The position numbers and the translations under genes were made by a program. Below the pieces are notes generated by a model that was given only the letters and a program-made list of their open reading frames with translations, was not told the DNA's origin and did not search any database. Below are positions 27,752 through 36,175 of a DNA stretch of 64,000 nucleotides, one piece after another. Each line of letters begins with the position of its first letter. Position 1 is the stretch's first letter. The DNA is from Acidimangrovimonas sediminis (GTDB lineage: Bacteria > Pseudomonadota > Alphaproteobacteria > Rhodobacterales > Rhodobacteraceae), in contig NZ_PHSN01000001.1 of assembly GCF_002871005.1 (NCBI RefSeq), forward strand, positions 62,001 through 126,000. The letters are read 5' to 3'.

Positions 27752-28636
27752 TCACTCCTTGCGGCGGGCCATGCGGGGGTCGAGGATGTCGCGGGCGGCG
27801 TCCCCGATCAGGTTGATCGACAGGATGCACAGCGACAGCGCGAGGCCGGGCCAGAAGATGAGTTCCGGTTTGATCAGGAAATACATCCGCCCCTCGGCCA
27901 TGATGTTGCCCCAGGTCGGCGTCTCGGTGGAGACCCCGGCGCCCAGGAAGGACAGGATCGCCTCTGTCAGGATCGCCGAGGCGCAGACATAGGTGGCCTG
28001 TACCGACAGCGGCGCGAAGGTGTTGGGCATCAGGTGCCGCCACAAGATGCGGGGCAGCGAGGTGCCCGCGGCGATCGCGGCCTCGACATAGGGTTCATCC
28101 CGCGCGGCCAGCACGATGGACCGCACGAGGCGCACGACGCGGGGGATCTCGGGGATGGTGATGGCGAACATCACGGTCCAGATCGACGGGCCTACCAGCG
28201 AGACGATGGCGATCGCCAGAAGGACAGAGGGCATCGCCATCAGCCCGTCCATGATCCGCATGACCACCGCGTCCGCGTAGCGGAAGAAGCCCGACACGAG
28301 GCCGATGGCGAGGCCGATCACCACCGAGCAGATCGACGCCCCGATCCCGATGATCAGCGAGACCCGCGCACCGTAGATCACCCTTGCCATCAGGTCGCGG
28401 CCATAGGCGTCGGTGCCCAGGGGAAAGCCGGCCGAGGGTGGTTTCAGCCGCTGGGCGGGAGACATCTGCACCGGGTCGTGCAGCGTGATGAAGGGCGCGA
28501 ACAGCGCGGCGAGCACGATTAGCGCCAGCACGACCGAGGCGATCATCGGCACCATGCCGAAGCCGCCGCCGCCCGGGCGGAGCAGGTGTGTGGGCAGGCG
28601 CAGACGCGCGCGGATGGGGGTGGTCTCAGAGGCCAT
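27752..28636 (-). CDS. Peptide ABC transporter permease, DppC type
   Basis: A 294-residue permease starting at the ATG at 28636, which shares a base with the dppB-like stop (TGATG). It shows the DppC-specific HPLGTDAYGRDL-like motif (PLGTDAYGRDLMARVIYGAR), the EAA loop AAIAAGTSLPRILWRHLMPN, and six predicted membrane segments. It forms the translocation channel with the DppB-type protein. Confidence 0.92.
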   Translation of the reverse strand: MASETTPIRARLRLPTHLLRPGGGGFGMVPMIASVVLALIVLAALFAPFITLHDPVQMSPAQRLKPPSAGFPLGTDAYGRDLMARVIYGARVSLIIGIGASICSVVIGLAIGLVSGFFRYADAVVMRIMDGLMAMPSVLLAIAIVSLVGPSIWTVMFAITIPEIPRVVRLVRSIVLAARDEPYVEAAIAAGTSLPRILWRHLMPNTFAPLSVQATYVCASAILTEAILSFLGAGVSTETPTWGNIMAEGRMYFLIKPELIFWPGLALSLCILSINLIGDAARDILDPRMARRKE

Positions 28637-29577
28637 CAGTAGCGGATCCTCGGGTCGAGCAGGGTGTAGGACAGGTCGATCAGCAGGTTGACCGCGATGT
28701 AGATCCCCGAGGTCAGCAGGATCAGCGCCTGGATCGTCGGGTAGTCGCGCGAAAAGATCGCATCGACCGTCAGCCGGCCGAGGCCGGGGATGTTGAACAC
28801 GCTTTCGGTGACCACCACGCCCGAGATCAGCAGGGCAAAGCCGGTGCCGATCACCGTCATCACCGGGATTGCGGCATTGCGCAGGGCGTGGCGGAACAGC
28901 ACCTTGCGCTCGGCGATCCCCTTGGCGCGGGCGGTGCGGACGTAATCCTCGCCCAGCACGTCCAGAAGGCTGGCGCGCGTCATCCGTGCGATCAGCGCGA
29001 CATAGATCGAGGCCAGCGTGATCGCGGGCAGGATCATCTTTTGCAGGAAGGCCCAGAAATCCTGGCTCGGGGGGGTGTAGCCCTGCACCGGGAACCAGTG
29101 CAGGTCGACCGCGAACAGGCCGATCAGCAGGTAGCCGATGACGAAGACCGGAACGGAAAAGCCAAGCACCGACAGCGACATGATCAGGTGATCCACCCAT
29201 GTCTTGTGGCGCCAGGCGGCCAGCACGCCCATCGGCACCGCGACGACGATCGTCAGCACCATGGTGATCGTCGCCAGCCAGATCGTCGGGGGCGCGCGGT
29301 CGGCGATCAGCGACGCGACGGTCTTTCCCGACAGGATAGAGGTGCCCAAATTGCCATGCAGCAACTGGCCGACCCAGAGCGCGAACTGCACCACGATCGG
29401 CTGATCGAGCCCGAGGTTGTGCCGGATCGCCGCGATCTGGGCGTCGGTCGCGGTGTCGCCCGCGATGATCGCCGCGGGGTCGCCGGGTGTCAGCCGCAAG
29501 AGCAGGAAGACGAAGACCGCGACCACCAGAAGGACCGGGATCGTGGCGAGGACACGCCGTGTGATGTAGCCGCGCAT
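28636..29577 (-). CDS. Peptide ABC transporter permease, DppB type
   Basis: A 313-residue permease that starts MRGYITRRVLATIPVLLVVAVFVFLLLRLTPGDPA, the classic DppB opening. The EAA loop is YVRTARAKGIAERKVLFRHALRNA, and DLSYTLLDPRIRY closes the protein. It is the first permease after the binding-protein gene, from which it is separated by 84 bases containing a stem-loop. Confidence 0.93.
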   Translation of the reverse strand: MRGYITRRVLATIPVLLVVAVFVFLLLRLTPGDPAAIIAGDTATDAQIAAIRHNLGLDQPIVVQFALWVGQLLHGNLGTSILSGKTVASLIADRAPPTIWLATITMVLTIVVAVPMGVLAAWRHKTWVDHLIMSLSVLGFSVPVFVIGYLLIGLFAVDLHWFPVQGYTPPSQDFWAFLQKMILPAITLASIYVALIARMTRASLLDVLGEDYVRTARAKGIAERKVLFRHALRNAAIPVMTVIGTGFALLISGVVVTESVFNIPGLGRLTVDAIFSRDYPTIQALILLTSGIYIAVNLLIDLSYTLLDPRIRY

Positions 29578-29605
29578 GAGAAGAGGCTCCTTGACCGGGA
29601 GGGGT

Positions 29606-29648
29606 CGGCGCGCGCGGGGGGAGGGAAGGAAGACCCCTGCGCGCGCCG
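29606..29648 (-). other. Stem-loop between the peptide-binding protein and permease genes
   Basis: CGGCGCGCGC (29606-29615) and GCGCGCGCCG (29639-29648) form ten perfect pairs around a loop that can add GGGG/CCCC. It lies just past the binding-protein stop and has no U-tract, suggesting mRNA stabilisation or partial read-through. Confidence 0.5.
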
Positions 29649-29661
29649 TCAGGACCGAAGA

Positions 29662-31251
29662 TCAGTCCTTCTTCGAGACGCCCCAGAACACCGGGAAGGG
29701 CGTGTCCGGGATGCCCGAAAGCTTGTTCGACCATGCCCAGGGCGAGGTGTACTGGCCCAGCGGCACGAACAGCACGTCATCCATCGCGTAGGACTGGATC
29801 TTCTCGGCCGCGGCCTTGCGCCCGGCTTCGTCGCTGGCGTCCATGAACTCTTTACGCAGGCCTTCGAACTTCTCGTCCTTGGGCCAGCCGAACCAGGCCT
29901 GGTCGCCGCGGGCGTTCAGCATCGGGTTGTTCAGCGGCGTGTTGATCTCGGGGATCTCCCAGCCGGTGAAGAACATGTTCCAGCCGCCTTCCGAGGGCTT
30001 GGCCTTGCTCGCCCGTCGGATCACCACCGACTGCCAGTCCATCGGCTCGAGCTTCACCTTGAAGCCGGCCTTGCGCAGCAGCTGCGCCGCGACCAGCGGC
30101 TGTGTGGTGATCGAGGCGTTGTCCGTCGGTTGCAGGATCACAATCGGCGTGCCGTCGTAGCCGCCTTCCTTCAGCAGCTTCTTGGCCTTCGCCATGTCGC
30201 CGCCATGAGTCAGTGTCTCTGATCCATCGGCGAAGCCGTAGGGCGTGCCGCAGCCCATCGTCGCGCCACATTTCTGGAAGTATTCGGGGTGACCGACCGC
30301 GGCGTCGAGAAAGTCCTTCTGGTCGAAGGCCGCCAGCGCCGCCTGGCGCAGCTTCTTGTTGTTGAACGGCGGGTAGAGGAAATTCATCCGGCCGATGAAC
30401 TGGCTGCCGGTCTTGTCCATCACCTTGACGGTAAGTTCCGGGTTGGCCTGCAGCACCGGCAGAAGATCGTAGGAGGGCGTCTGGTAGAAGTCGATCTCCC
30501 CCGACATCAGCGCGTTGATTGCGGTCTGGCTGTCGGGCATCGTTTCCCACACGACCTTGTCCACATCGGCGACCTTGCCCCCCGCGAACCAATCCGCCTT
30601 GCCGGGCGCGGGCTTGTAGTCCTTGAACTTCTCGAAGACGACCTTCACGCCGGGCTTGAAGTCGACCACCTTGAACGGGCCCGAGCCGTCGAAGCCCTTG
30701 ATCGGCTGGTCGGCGGGCGTCTCGGCCACCTTCTTCGGCATCATGAAGGGCACCAGCGACGACGGCTTGGCCAGGATCTGCAGCGCCGGTGCGAAGGGCT
30801 TCTTCAGCGTCAGGGCAAAGGTCTTGTCGCCGGTGACCTTGAGCGAGGCCATATCGTCGTGGATCAGCTGCCCGCCGCTGTCGCGCTTCATCCAGCGTTC
30901 CAGCGATGCCACGCAATCGTCGGGCTTCACGTCGCTGCCGTCATGCCATTTCAGCCCGTCGCGCAGGGTGAAGGTGTAGGTCAGCTTGTCGTCCGAAATC
31001 TTGACCGAGGCCATTTGCGGCTCGACCTCGAATTTCGAGTTCATGCCCAGCAGCGTGTCGTAGATCATGTAGGCGAAGTCGCGCGTGATATGCGCGGTGG
31101 TCAGGATCGGGTCGGTCACGCGGACGCCCGATTCCATGACCGCCGTGATCGTGGTCTCGGCGCGCGCGGGGCTACCGAAGGCCACGACGGACGAGAGCAC
31201 GGCAGCGCCAATCGAGGCCATCCAGACGGATGGCGAAGAATGTGAGGTCAT
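29662..31251 (-). CDS. Family 5 peptide/nickel-type extracellular binding protein
   Basis: A 529-residue periplasmic receptor. The start is the ATG at 31251 (MTSHSSPSVWMASIG) with GGAAAG upstream; a further in-frame ATG at 31287 would spoil the signal peptide. The Sec signal ends near residue 32 (SPARA|ETT). It shows family 5 segments YTFTLRDGLKWHDGSDVKPDD and PLNNPMLNARGDQAWFGWP. It delivers a peptide or similar ligand to the DppBC-type permeases. First gene of the operon, downstream of the iclR gene on the same strand. Confidence 0.91.
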   Translation of the reverse strand: MTSHSSPSVWMASIGAAVLSSVVAFGSPARAETTITAVMESGVRVTDPILTTAHITRDFAYMIYDTLLGMNSKFEVEPQMASVKISDDKLTYTFTLRDGLKWHDGSDVKPDDCVASLERWMKRDSGGQLIHDDMASLKVTGDKTFALTLKKPFAPALQILAKPSSLVPFMMPKKVAETPADQPIKGFDGSGPFKVVDFKPGVKVVFEKFKDYKPAPGKADWFAGGKVADVDKVVWETMPDSQTAINALMSGEIDFYQTPSYDLLPVLQANPELTVKVMDKTGSQFIGRMNFLYPPFNNKKLRQAALAAFDQKDFLDAAVGHPEYFQKCGATMGCGTPYGFADGSETLTHGGDMAKAKKLLKEGGYDGTPIVILQPTDNASITTQPLVAAQLLRKAGFKVKLEPMDWQSVVIRRASKAKPSEGGWNMFFTGWEIPEINTPLNNPMLNARGDQAWFGWPKDEKFEGLRKEFMDASDEAGRKAAAEKIQSYAMDDVLFVPLGQYTSPWAWSNKLSGIPDTPFPVFWGVSKKD

Positions 31252-31473
31252 AGTCTTTCCCTGTTGCGTTCGGTGATGCGGACCCATCTGCGGGGCCCTG
31301 ATCCAACGATGGGTGTGCCGCAGGCTGAGCGGGAACTCTCAAGTCCGTGATCTTGGCGTCAGCTGCGTCAATTGACCGCTGTCACGTCAGCAAAAGGTTC
31401 CGAATGACGGAATTTTTCGCACCTTGTTAACGCTATGCGTATTTCGGTTATTGCAATGAAATAAATTCGATTC

Positions 31474-32265
31474 TCAGTCCCGGGTGTCCTGGGGGGGCGT
31501 GATCGCCTTGGAGGCATCGACGAGGGCAGGGGCCAGCTCCGTGCGCAGGCGCGCGCGATCCCAGCGCAGGTTCGACACGGCGATCTGGACGGAGCCGATC
31601 GCCACGCCCGAGAGGTCCCGGATCGGTGCCGCGATATCGAGCTCGTTCGGCAGCAGCTGCTCTTCGGCGACGGCATAGCCCACGGCGCGGGCCTCGTGGA
31701 TCTGGTCGCGGATCAGCGTGCGGTCCGTGGTCGTGGTGGCAAGATAGGTGCCCAGCGGCCAGGTGGCGCAGGCCTCGTCGATCTCGGCCTCGGAGCGGGT
31801 CGACAGCACGGCCCGCCCCGACGAGGTGTTCAGCGCCGGCAGCCGCCTGCCGACCACCGTTGAAACATAGGCCGCGCGCCGTGCCGGAAGACGGGAGACA
31901 TAGACGATGTCGGTGCCATCCAGCCGCGCGACGTTCACCGTCTCGCGGGTCTCGCGCGAGAGCGAGATGACATGCGGTGAGGCATTCTGCATCAGCGGAT
32001 CCGAGACGAGGTAGCCGAACGCCCCTTCGAGAAACCGGATCGAAGGGGAATAGCGCCGCGAGACCGGATCCTTGTGCAGCCATCCCGCCGCGTGCAGGGT
32101 GTAGAGCACCCTTTGCACCGCGCTGCGTTCCATCCCCGTCTGCCTGGCGACCTCTGTCAGGCCCAAGGCGTGGGGGGGCCGCGAGAACAGCTCCATCACT
32201 TCTGTCGCGCGGAAAAGGGAGGCGATCATCAAGGCATCGCGCTTCGGGGAATCGTTACTGCTCAT
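31474..32265 (-). CDS. IclR-family transcriptional regulator
   Basis: A 263-residue regulator. Residues about 14-75 form the N-terminal winged helix (LGLTEVARQTGMERSAVQRVLYTLHAAGWL). The IclR effector domain follows (RETVNVARLDGTDIVYVSRLP; NTSSGRAVLS; GYAVAEEQLLPNELDIAAPIRD). It precedes the peptide-uptake operon by about 220 bases on the same strand and is its likely regulator. The substrate class (peptide or amino-acid derivative) is inferred from the neighbours. Confidence 0.9.
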   Translation of the reverse strand: MSSNDSPKRDALMIASLFRATEVMELFSRPPHALGLTEVARQTGMERSAVQRVLYTLHAAGWLHKDPVSRRYSPSIRFLEGAFGYLVSDPLMQNASPHVISLSRETRETVNVARLDGTDIVYVSRLPARRAAYVSTVVGRRLPALNTSSGRAVLSTRSEAEIDEACATWPLGTYLATTTTDRTLIRDQIHEARAVGYAVAEEQLLPNELDIAAPIRDLSGVAIGSVQIAVSNLRWDRARLRTELAPALVDASKAITPPQDTRD

Positions 32266-32273
32266 CAGATGCC

Positions 32274-32292
32274 ATTATTGCATTACAATAGT
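32274..32292. promoter_or_regulatory. Inverted repeat upstream of iclR-type gene
   Basis: ATTATTG (32274-32280), spacer CATTA, CAATAGT (32286-32292): seven pairs with one T-G. It begins nine bases upstream of the regulator's ATG and is AT-rich against the local background. It is a plausible autoregulatory IclR site; no footprint data are implied. Confidence 0.5.
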
Positions 32293-32381
32293 TGTGGCCG
32301 ATAGAGGAAGCTGCGGCATCGGGCAAGGTTTAACTCGCCCCCCAACACACACGTGCGGACCGACGCCCCGCCGCGCGGCGT

Positions 32382-32858
32382 TCAGAGCGGAAGCGGCGCG
32401 TTGTCCTTCACCTCCTTCATGACGAAGAAGCTGCGGATCTGGCGCACCCCGGGCAGGGCGATCAGCATCCGGCTGTGCAGCAGGTTGAAATCGGCCATGT
32501 CGCGCACCCGGATCTTCAGCAGGTAATCGAAATCCCCGGCGACGAGGTGACAGTCCAGCAGCTCCTTCATCCCGGTCACCGCTTCTTCGAAGGCGGCAAA
32601 GCTGTCGGGGGTCGAGCGGTCCAGTACGACGCCGACCATCACCAGCGTGCCCAGCCCGATCGACTGCGGATTGATCCGTCCGCGCACGCCCATCACATGC
32701 CCCCCGTCGAAGAGCCGCCGGATCCGCCGATGGCAGGTCGCCGGGCTGATGTTCACCCGCTCTGCGATCTCGGCATTGGTCAGCCGCCCGTCCTGCTGCA
32801 GAAGCCGCAGGATGTTGCGGTCGATTCTGTCGATGTCATGGGTGGAAGAATCTTCCAA
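32382..32858 (-). CDS. acdR: Lrp/AsnC-family regulator AcdR
   Basis: A 158-residue leucine-responsive-type regulator with the helix-turn-helix at about residues 8-60 (ILRLLQQDGRLTNAEIAERVNISPATCHRRIRRL) and an RAM/AsnC effector domain after it. It is divergent from acdS, as in known acdR-acdS pairs where the Lrp-like AcdR activates ACC deaminase in response to its substrate. The reading frame opens with TTG at 32858; no in-frame ATG is near. A short palindrome TGGAAGA-A-TCTTCCA (32843-32857) overlaps the start region. Confidence 0.87.
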   Translation of the reverse strand: MEDSSTHDIDRIDRNILRLLQQDGRLTNAEIAERVNISPATCHRRIRRLFDGGHVMGVRGRINPQSIGLGTLVMVGVVLDRSTPDSFAAFEEAVTGMKELLDCHLVAGDFDYLLKIRVRDMADFNLLHSRMLIALPGVRQIRSFFVMKEVKDNAPLPL

Positions 32859-33004
32859 AAACTCGCCCCATTATGAGAAGTAAGGTAGAAATAAAGTGCC
32901 AATGATTTTTTATAATAGAAAAATATGAGGCCATTTGGAAAGCACATTTCACCAAGTTTTCGCTAGTCTGGCGGCATGTGATACGACCCAACAAGGAGTT
33001 CCTC
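32859..33004. promoter_or_regulatory. AT-rich divergent promoter region between acdR and acdS
   Basis: This 146-base gap is markedly AT-rich compared with the rest of the window (for example the run around 32908-32934), as is usual for Lrp-family targets. A near-palindrome TTGGAAA...TTTCACCAA (about 32935-32955) lies upstream of the acdS ribosome binding site AAGGAG and could be an AcdR site. I cannot place -35/-10 boxes with confidence. Confidence 0.5.
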
Positions 33005-34024
33005 ATGTCCCTGCTCGACAAATTCGAGCGCTACCCGCTGACCTTCGGCCCGACCCCGATCGAACACCTTCCGCGTCTCAGCGCGGCGCTGGGGGGCGAG
33101 GTCGAGATCTATGCCAAGCGCGACGACTGCAACTCGGGCCTGGCAATGGGCGGCAACAAGCTGCGCAAGCTGGAATACATCGTGCCGGATGCCATCGCCT
33201 CGGGCGCCGACACGCTTGTGTCCATCGGTGGCGTGCAGTCGAACCACACCCGGATGGTCGCGGCGACGGCGGCCAAGATCGGCATGAAATGCGTGGTGAT
33301 CCAGGAAAAGTGGGTGCCGCATTACGATGCCGTCTATGACCGCGTCGGCAACATCCTGATGACCCGCCTGATGGGCGCCGACAGCCGGCTGGTCGAGGAC
33401 GGTTTCGACATCGGCATCCGCAAGAGCTGGGAAGACGCGATCCAGTCGGTCAAGGATTCGGGCGGCAAGCCCTACGCCATTCCTGCCGGCGCCTCGGTGC
33501 ACAAGTACGGCGCCCTGGGCTACATCGGCTTCGCCGAGGAAGTGGCCGAGCAGGAGAAGTCGCTGGGGTTCACCTTCGACTACATCGTCGTCTGCGTCGT
33601 CACCGGCTCGACCCAGGGCGGCATGATCGTGGGTTTCGCCGCGCAAGACCGCGCCGACCGGGTGATCGGCATCGACGCCTCGGCCACGCCGGAACAGACC
33701 CGCGCGCAGGTGCGCGGGATCGTCGACAACACGGCCGATCTCGTGGGTCTTGGCCGCAAGGTCCGCGACGACGAGATCGTCATCAACGAGGATTACGCCT
33801 ACCCGGCCTACGGCGTGCCCTCCGAGGAAACCAACGACGCGATCCGCCTCGCGGCGCAGACCGAGGCCATGATGACCGACCCGGTCTACGAGGGGAAATC
33901 GATGCAGGGCCTGATCGACCTGACCCGCAAGGGGTTCTTCCCCAAGGGGTCGCGCGTGCTCTACGCCCACCTCGGCGGCGCGCCGGCGCTGAACGGCTAC
34001 AGCTACTACTACAAGGACGGCTGA
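33005..34024 (+). CDS. acdS: 1-aminocyclopropane-1-carboxylate (ACC) deaminase
   Basis: A 339-residue PLP enzyme that cleaves ACC, the plant ethylene precursor, to 2-oxobutyrate and ammonia in the cytoplasm. The start at 33005 has AAGGAG six bases upstream. Diagnostic parts are [17 protein letters not shown] with PLP lysine K52, the nucleophile-region GGVQSNHTR (S79), [11 protein letters not shown], and the end [19 protein letters not shown], which is typical of ACC deaminase rather than D-cysteine desulfhydrase. The divergent Lrp-type acdR supports it. The enzyme supplies nitrogen and can lower plant ethylene in associated hosts. Confidence 0.93.
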   Translation: MSLLDKFERYPLTFGPTPIEHLPRLSAALGGEVEIYAKRDDCNSGLAMGGNKLRKLEYIVPDAIASGADTLVSIGGVQSNHTRMVAATAAKIGMKCVVIQEKWVPHYDAVYDRVGNILMTRLMGADSRLVEDGFDIGIRKSWEDAIQSVKDSGGKPYAIPAGASVHKYGALGYIGFAEEVAEQEKSLGFTFDYIVVCVVTGSTQGGMIVGFAAQDRADRVIGIDASATPEQTRAQVRGIVDNTADLVGLGRKVRDDEIVINEDYAYPAYGVPSEETNDAIRLAAQTEAMMTDPVYEGKSMQGLIDLTRKGFFPKGSRVLYAHLGGAPALNGYSYYYKDG

Positions 34025-34068
34025 GGCCGACGCGCGGGAACGGACACCTCCCGCGTCCCCCCTGTTCC

Positions 34069-34098
34069 GGCGGCCGGGCCTTCGCGGGCCCGGCCGCC
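34069..34098 (+). other. Strong hairpin downstream of acdS
   Basis: Perfect 12-base arms GGCGGCCGGGCC (34069-34080) and GGCCCGGCCGCC (34087-34098) flank the six-base loop TTCGCG. No U-tract follows, so it is either a weak terminator or a 3'-end protector for acdS mRNA. Confidence 0.55.
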
Positions 34099-34221
34099 AT
34101 CGCGATCCGCGCCCCGCCCTCGGCGCCCGGGCAGAGCGGCTTGGGCCTGCCGCGCCGTTGCGCTATCAGTCGGAGGAGTCCTGCCGAACCCGGCACTGGA
34201 CGGGAGCGAAAGGGCAGGCGG

Positions 34222-35370
34222 TTGGCATCGGAAACCCAGGACGGCTGGCGTATCGGCGTACTCTTCTCGCAAAGCGGGACGACGCACGTGACCGAGCGCG
34301 ACCATCTGCGCGGCACGCTCCTCGCGGTCGAGGAGATCAACGAAGCGGGCGGTGTTCTCGGGCGGCCCCTGGTACCCGTCAGCTACGACCCCGGGGCGGA
34401 AAGCGCGGCCTTCCGCGCGCTCGCCCGGCGGATGCTGGCGGAAGACGAGATCGACGTGATCTTCGGCTGCTCCACCTCGGCCAGCCGCAAGGCGGTGCTG
34501 CCGATCATCGAGCGCTACAACGGCCTGCTGTTCTACCCCTCGATGTACGAGGGGTTCGAATATTGCGAGAACCTGCTCTACACCGGCGCCACGCTGAACC
34601 AGACCTGCCTGCCGCTGGCCGAATACCTGCTGGCGCATCATGGGCGGCGGATCTTCTTCGTGGGCTCGGATTACATCTTCCCGCGCGAATCGAACCGCGT
34701 GATGCGGGACCTGATCGAATCGAAGGGCGGCGAGGTGGCGGGAGAGGTCTACCTTCCCCTCGGCGCCACCGGTCCGGCGGTGGAAGAGTTGATCGACGCC
34801 ATCCGCATCGCCCGGCCCGACGCGGTGTTCTCGACCGTGATCGGAACCTCGGCCCATGCCTTCTACCGGCTCTATGACCGGGCCGGGATCGACCGGGCCG
34901 CGCATCCGGTGGCAAGTCTGACCATGGCGGAAAGCGAGATCGCCCATATCGGCCCCGCGCATTGCGACGGCCACATCCTCGCGGCCACCTATTTCCAGAC
35001 GCTGGAGAACGACGCCAACCGCCGTTTCACCGCCGCCTACCACGGCCGCTATGGCTCGGCAGAGCGGACATCGACCTGGTCCGAGGTGGCCTACATGCAG
35101 GTTCACCTTTTCGCGCGAGGGCTGGCGCGGGTGGGGCAGATGGACCCCGGGCGCATCGGCCGCGCGCTGATGGGCGAGGAATTCGACATGCCCGAGGGCC
35201 GGGTGCGCGTCGATCCCGAGACCCGCCCCCTGTGGCTGACGCCGCGGATCGGCCGGGTGCGGGCCGACGGACTGTTCGACATTGTCTGGGGCGGGGGCGC
35301 CCCCACGCGGCCCGATCCCTACCTTGCCACGACGCGGTTCGAGGAAGCGTCTCTGAGGGAATGGGCATGA
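34222..35370 (+). CDS. amiC: AmiC-like amide sensor (periplasmic-binding fold, cytoplasmic)
   Basis: A protein of about 382 residues, close to the 385 of Pseudomonas AmiC. It has a type I periplasmic-binding fold but no signal peptide. Typical stretches are IGVLFSQSGTTHVTERDHLRGTLLAVEEIN, FGCSTSASRKAVLPIIE and FFVGSDYIFPRESNRVM. AmiC binds small amides and holds AmiR inactive. I place the start at the TTG at 34222 because the domain begins right after it; the ribosome binding site is weak and the exact start is uncertain. It overlaps amiR (ATGA). The ligand here may not be acetamide. Confidence 0.87.
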   Translation: MASETQDGWRIGVLFSQSGTTHVTERDHLRGTLLAVEEINEAGGVLGRPLVPVSYDPGAESAAFRALARRMLAEDEIDVIFGCSTSASRKAVLPIIERYNGLLFYPSMYEGFEYCENLLYTGATLNQTCLPLAEYLLAHHGRRIFFVGSDYIFPRESNRVMRDLIESKGGEVAGEVYLPLGATGPAVEELIDAIRIARPDAVFSTVIGTSAHAFYRLYDRAGIDRAAHPVASLTMAESEIAHIGPAHCDGHILAATYFQTLENDANRRFTAAYHGRYGSAERTSTWSEVAYMQVHLFARGLARVGQMDPGRIGRALMGEEFDMPEGRVRVDPETRPLWLTPRIGRVRADGLFDIVWGGGAPTRPDPYLATTRFEEASLREWA

Positions 35371-35996
35371 AGGGCGCGCGGCGGATCATGGAGGAGCTGC
35401 GGCGCGCCCGCGTGCTTGTCCTGCATCCCGACGACGAGGATGGCGCGCTGTTGCGCGACCACCTCCGGCGGCTGGGTTGCGAGGTGGCGATGGCCTGGCC
35501 TGTGCCGCGCCACCTGCCCGAAGAGATCGACACGCTGTTCGTCAGCGTCGACGATGCCCCGGTCGAGGAGATCGCGGCGACGATCGAGGCGCGCGACCTC
35601 GCCCTCATCGCCATCGCCACCTACGAGAGCCCGACCACGCTCAAGGCGATCTACGACCTGAACGCCCATGGCGTGCTGAGCAAGCCGCTGCGCCCCCTGG
35701 GCATCCTGACCCAGTTCACCCTGGCGCTCTATCGCCACCGCTACGAGGCGCAACTCTCGGCCAAGGTCCGCAAGCTTGAGGACACGCTGAAGGGCCGCCG
35801 GCTGGTCGACCGGGCGATCCGTCTGCTGATCGACGTGCAGGGGATGGAGGAAGACGCGGCCTACCGCCTTCTGCGCGACCAGGCCACGGCCGAGCGCGTC
35901 ACGCTGATCTCCATCGCCGAGGAGATCGTCGCGGCCTACGAGACCATGGCACGGCTGGGCCTCGGTCGCGGCGATTCACGGGCGCCGAAAAAGTAG
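35367..35996 (+). CDS. amiR: AmiR-like ANTAR antiterminator
   Basis: A 209-residue RNA-binding antiterminator. The receiver-like domain (VLVLHPDDEDGALLRDHLRRLGCEV) is followed by a coiled linker (YEAQLSAKVRKLEDTLKGRR) and the ANTAR domain (LVDRAIRLLIDVQGMEEDAAYRLLRDQA) at about residues 140-195. I chose the ATG at 35367, seven bases after GAGGG and overlapping the amiC stop, over the ATG at 35361. Its target is probably the leader immediately downstream, which carries two A/G hexaloop hairpins and a terminator. Confidence 0.92.
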   Translation: MKGARRIMEELRRARVLVLHPDDEDGALLRDHLRRLGCEVAMAWPVPRHLPEEIDTLFVSVDDAPVEEIAATIEARDLALIAIATYESPTTLKAIYDLNAHGVLSKPLRPLGILTQFTLALYRHRYEAQLSAKVRKLEDTLKGRRLVDRAIRLLIDVQGMEEDAAYRLLRDQATAERVTLISIAEEIVAAYETMARLGLGRGDSRAPKK

Positions 35997-36062
35997 GAGC
36001 ATTTTCCGCTCCTTCGCCCATATCTTCGTCTTGAACGGGTCGGGGTGCCGTGTCAGCCTGAA

Positions 36063-36101
36063 CGAACAAGAGCATGTTTGCTCGACGGCAAGGTTGCCGT
36101 C
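36063..36101 (+). promoter_or_regulatory. Two-hairpin ANTAR (AmiR) target in the amidohydrolase leader
   Basis: P1 (36063-36080) is CGAACA[AGAGCA]TGTTTG, six pairs including one G-U. P2 (36084-36101) is GACGGC[AAGGTT]GCCGTC, six perfect pairs. A three-base linker joins them. Both hexaloops have A at position 1 and G at position 4, the ANTAR recognition pattern. P1 has a competing fold (GAGCA/TGCTC), which may be the terminating state. The terminator starts 17 bases after P2. Confidence 0.82.
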
Positions 36102-36118
36102 TCACATCTTGGCTATGC

Positions 36119-36159
36119 AGCCCCTGATCCGCGGTCGCGACCGCGCCAGGGGCTTTTTT
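36119..36159 (+). terminator. Attenuator terminator before the amidohydrolase
   Basis: AGCCCCTG (36119-36126) pairs with CAGGGGCT (36147-36154), with CGCGGT/ACCGCG inside, followed by six T. It lies between amiR and the amidohydrolase ATG, so transcription of the amidohydrolase and transporter genes depends on read-through. Confidence 0.9.
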
Positions 36160-36175
36160 GCGTTTTGAGGAGCTC

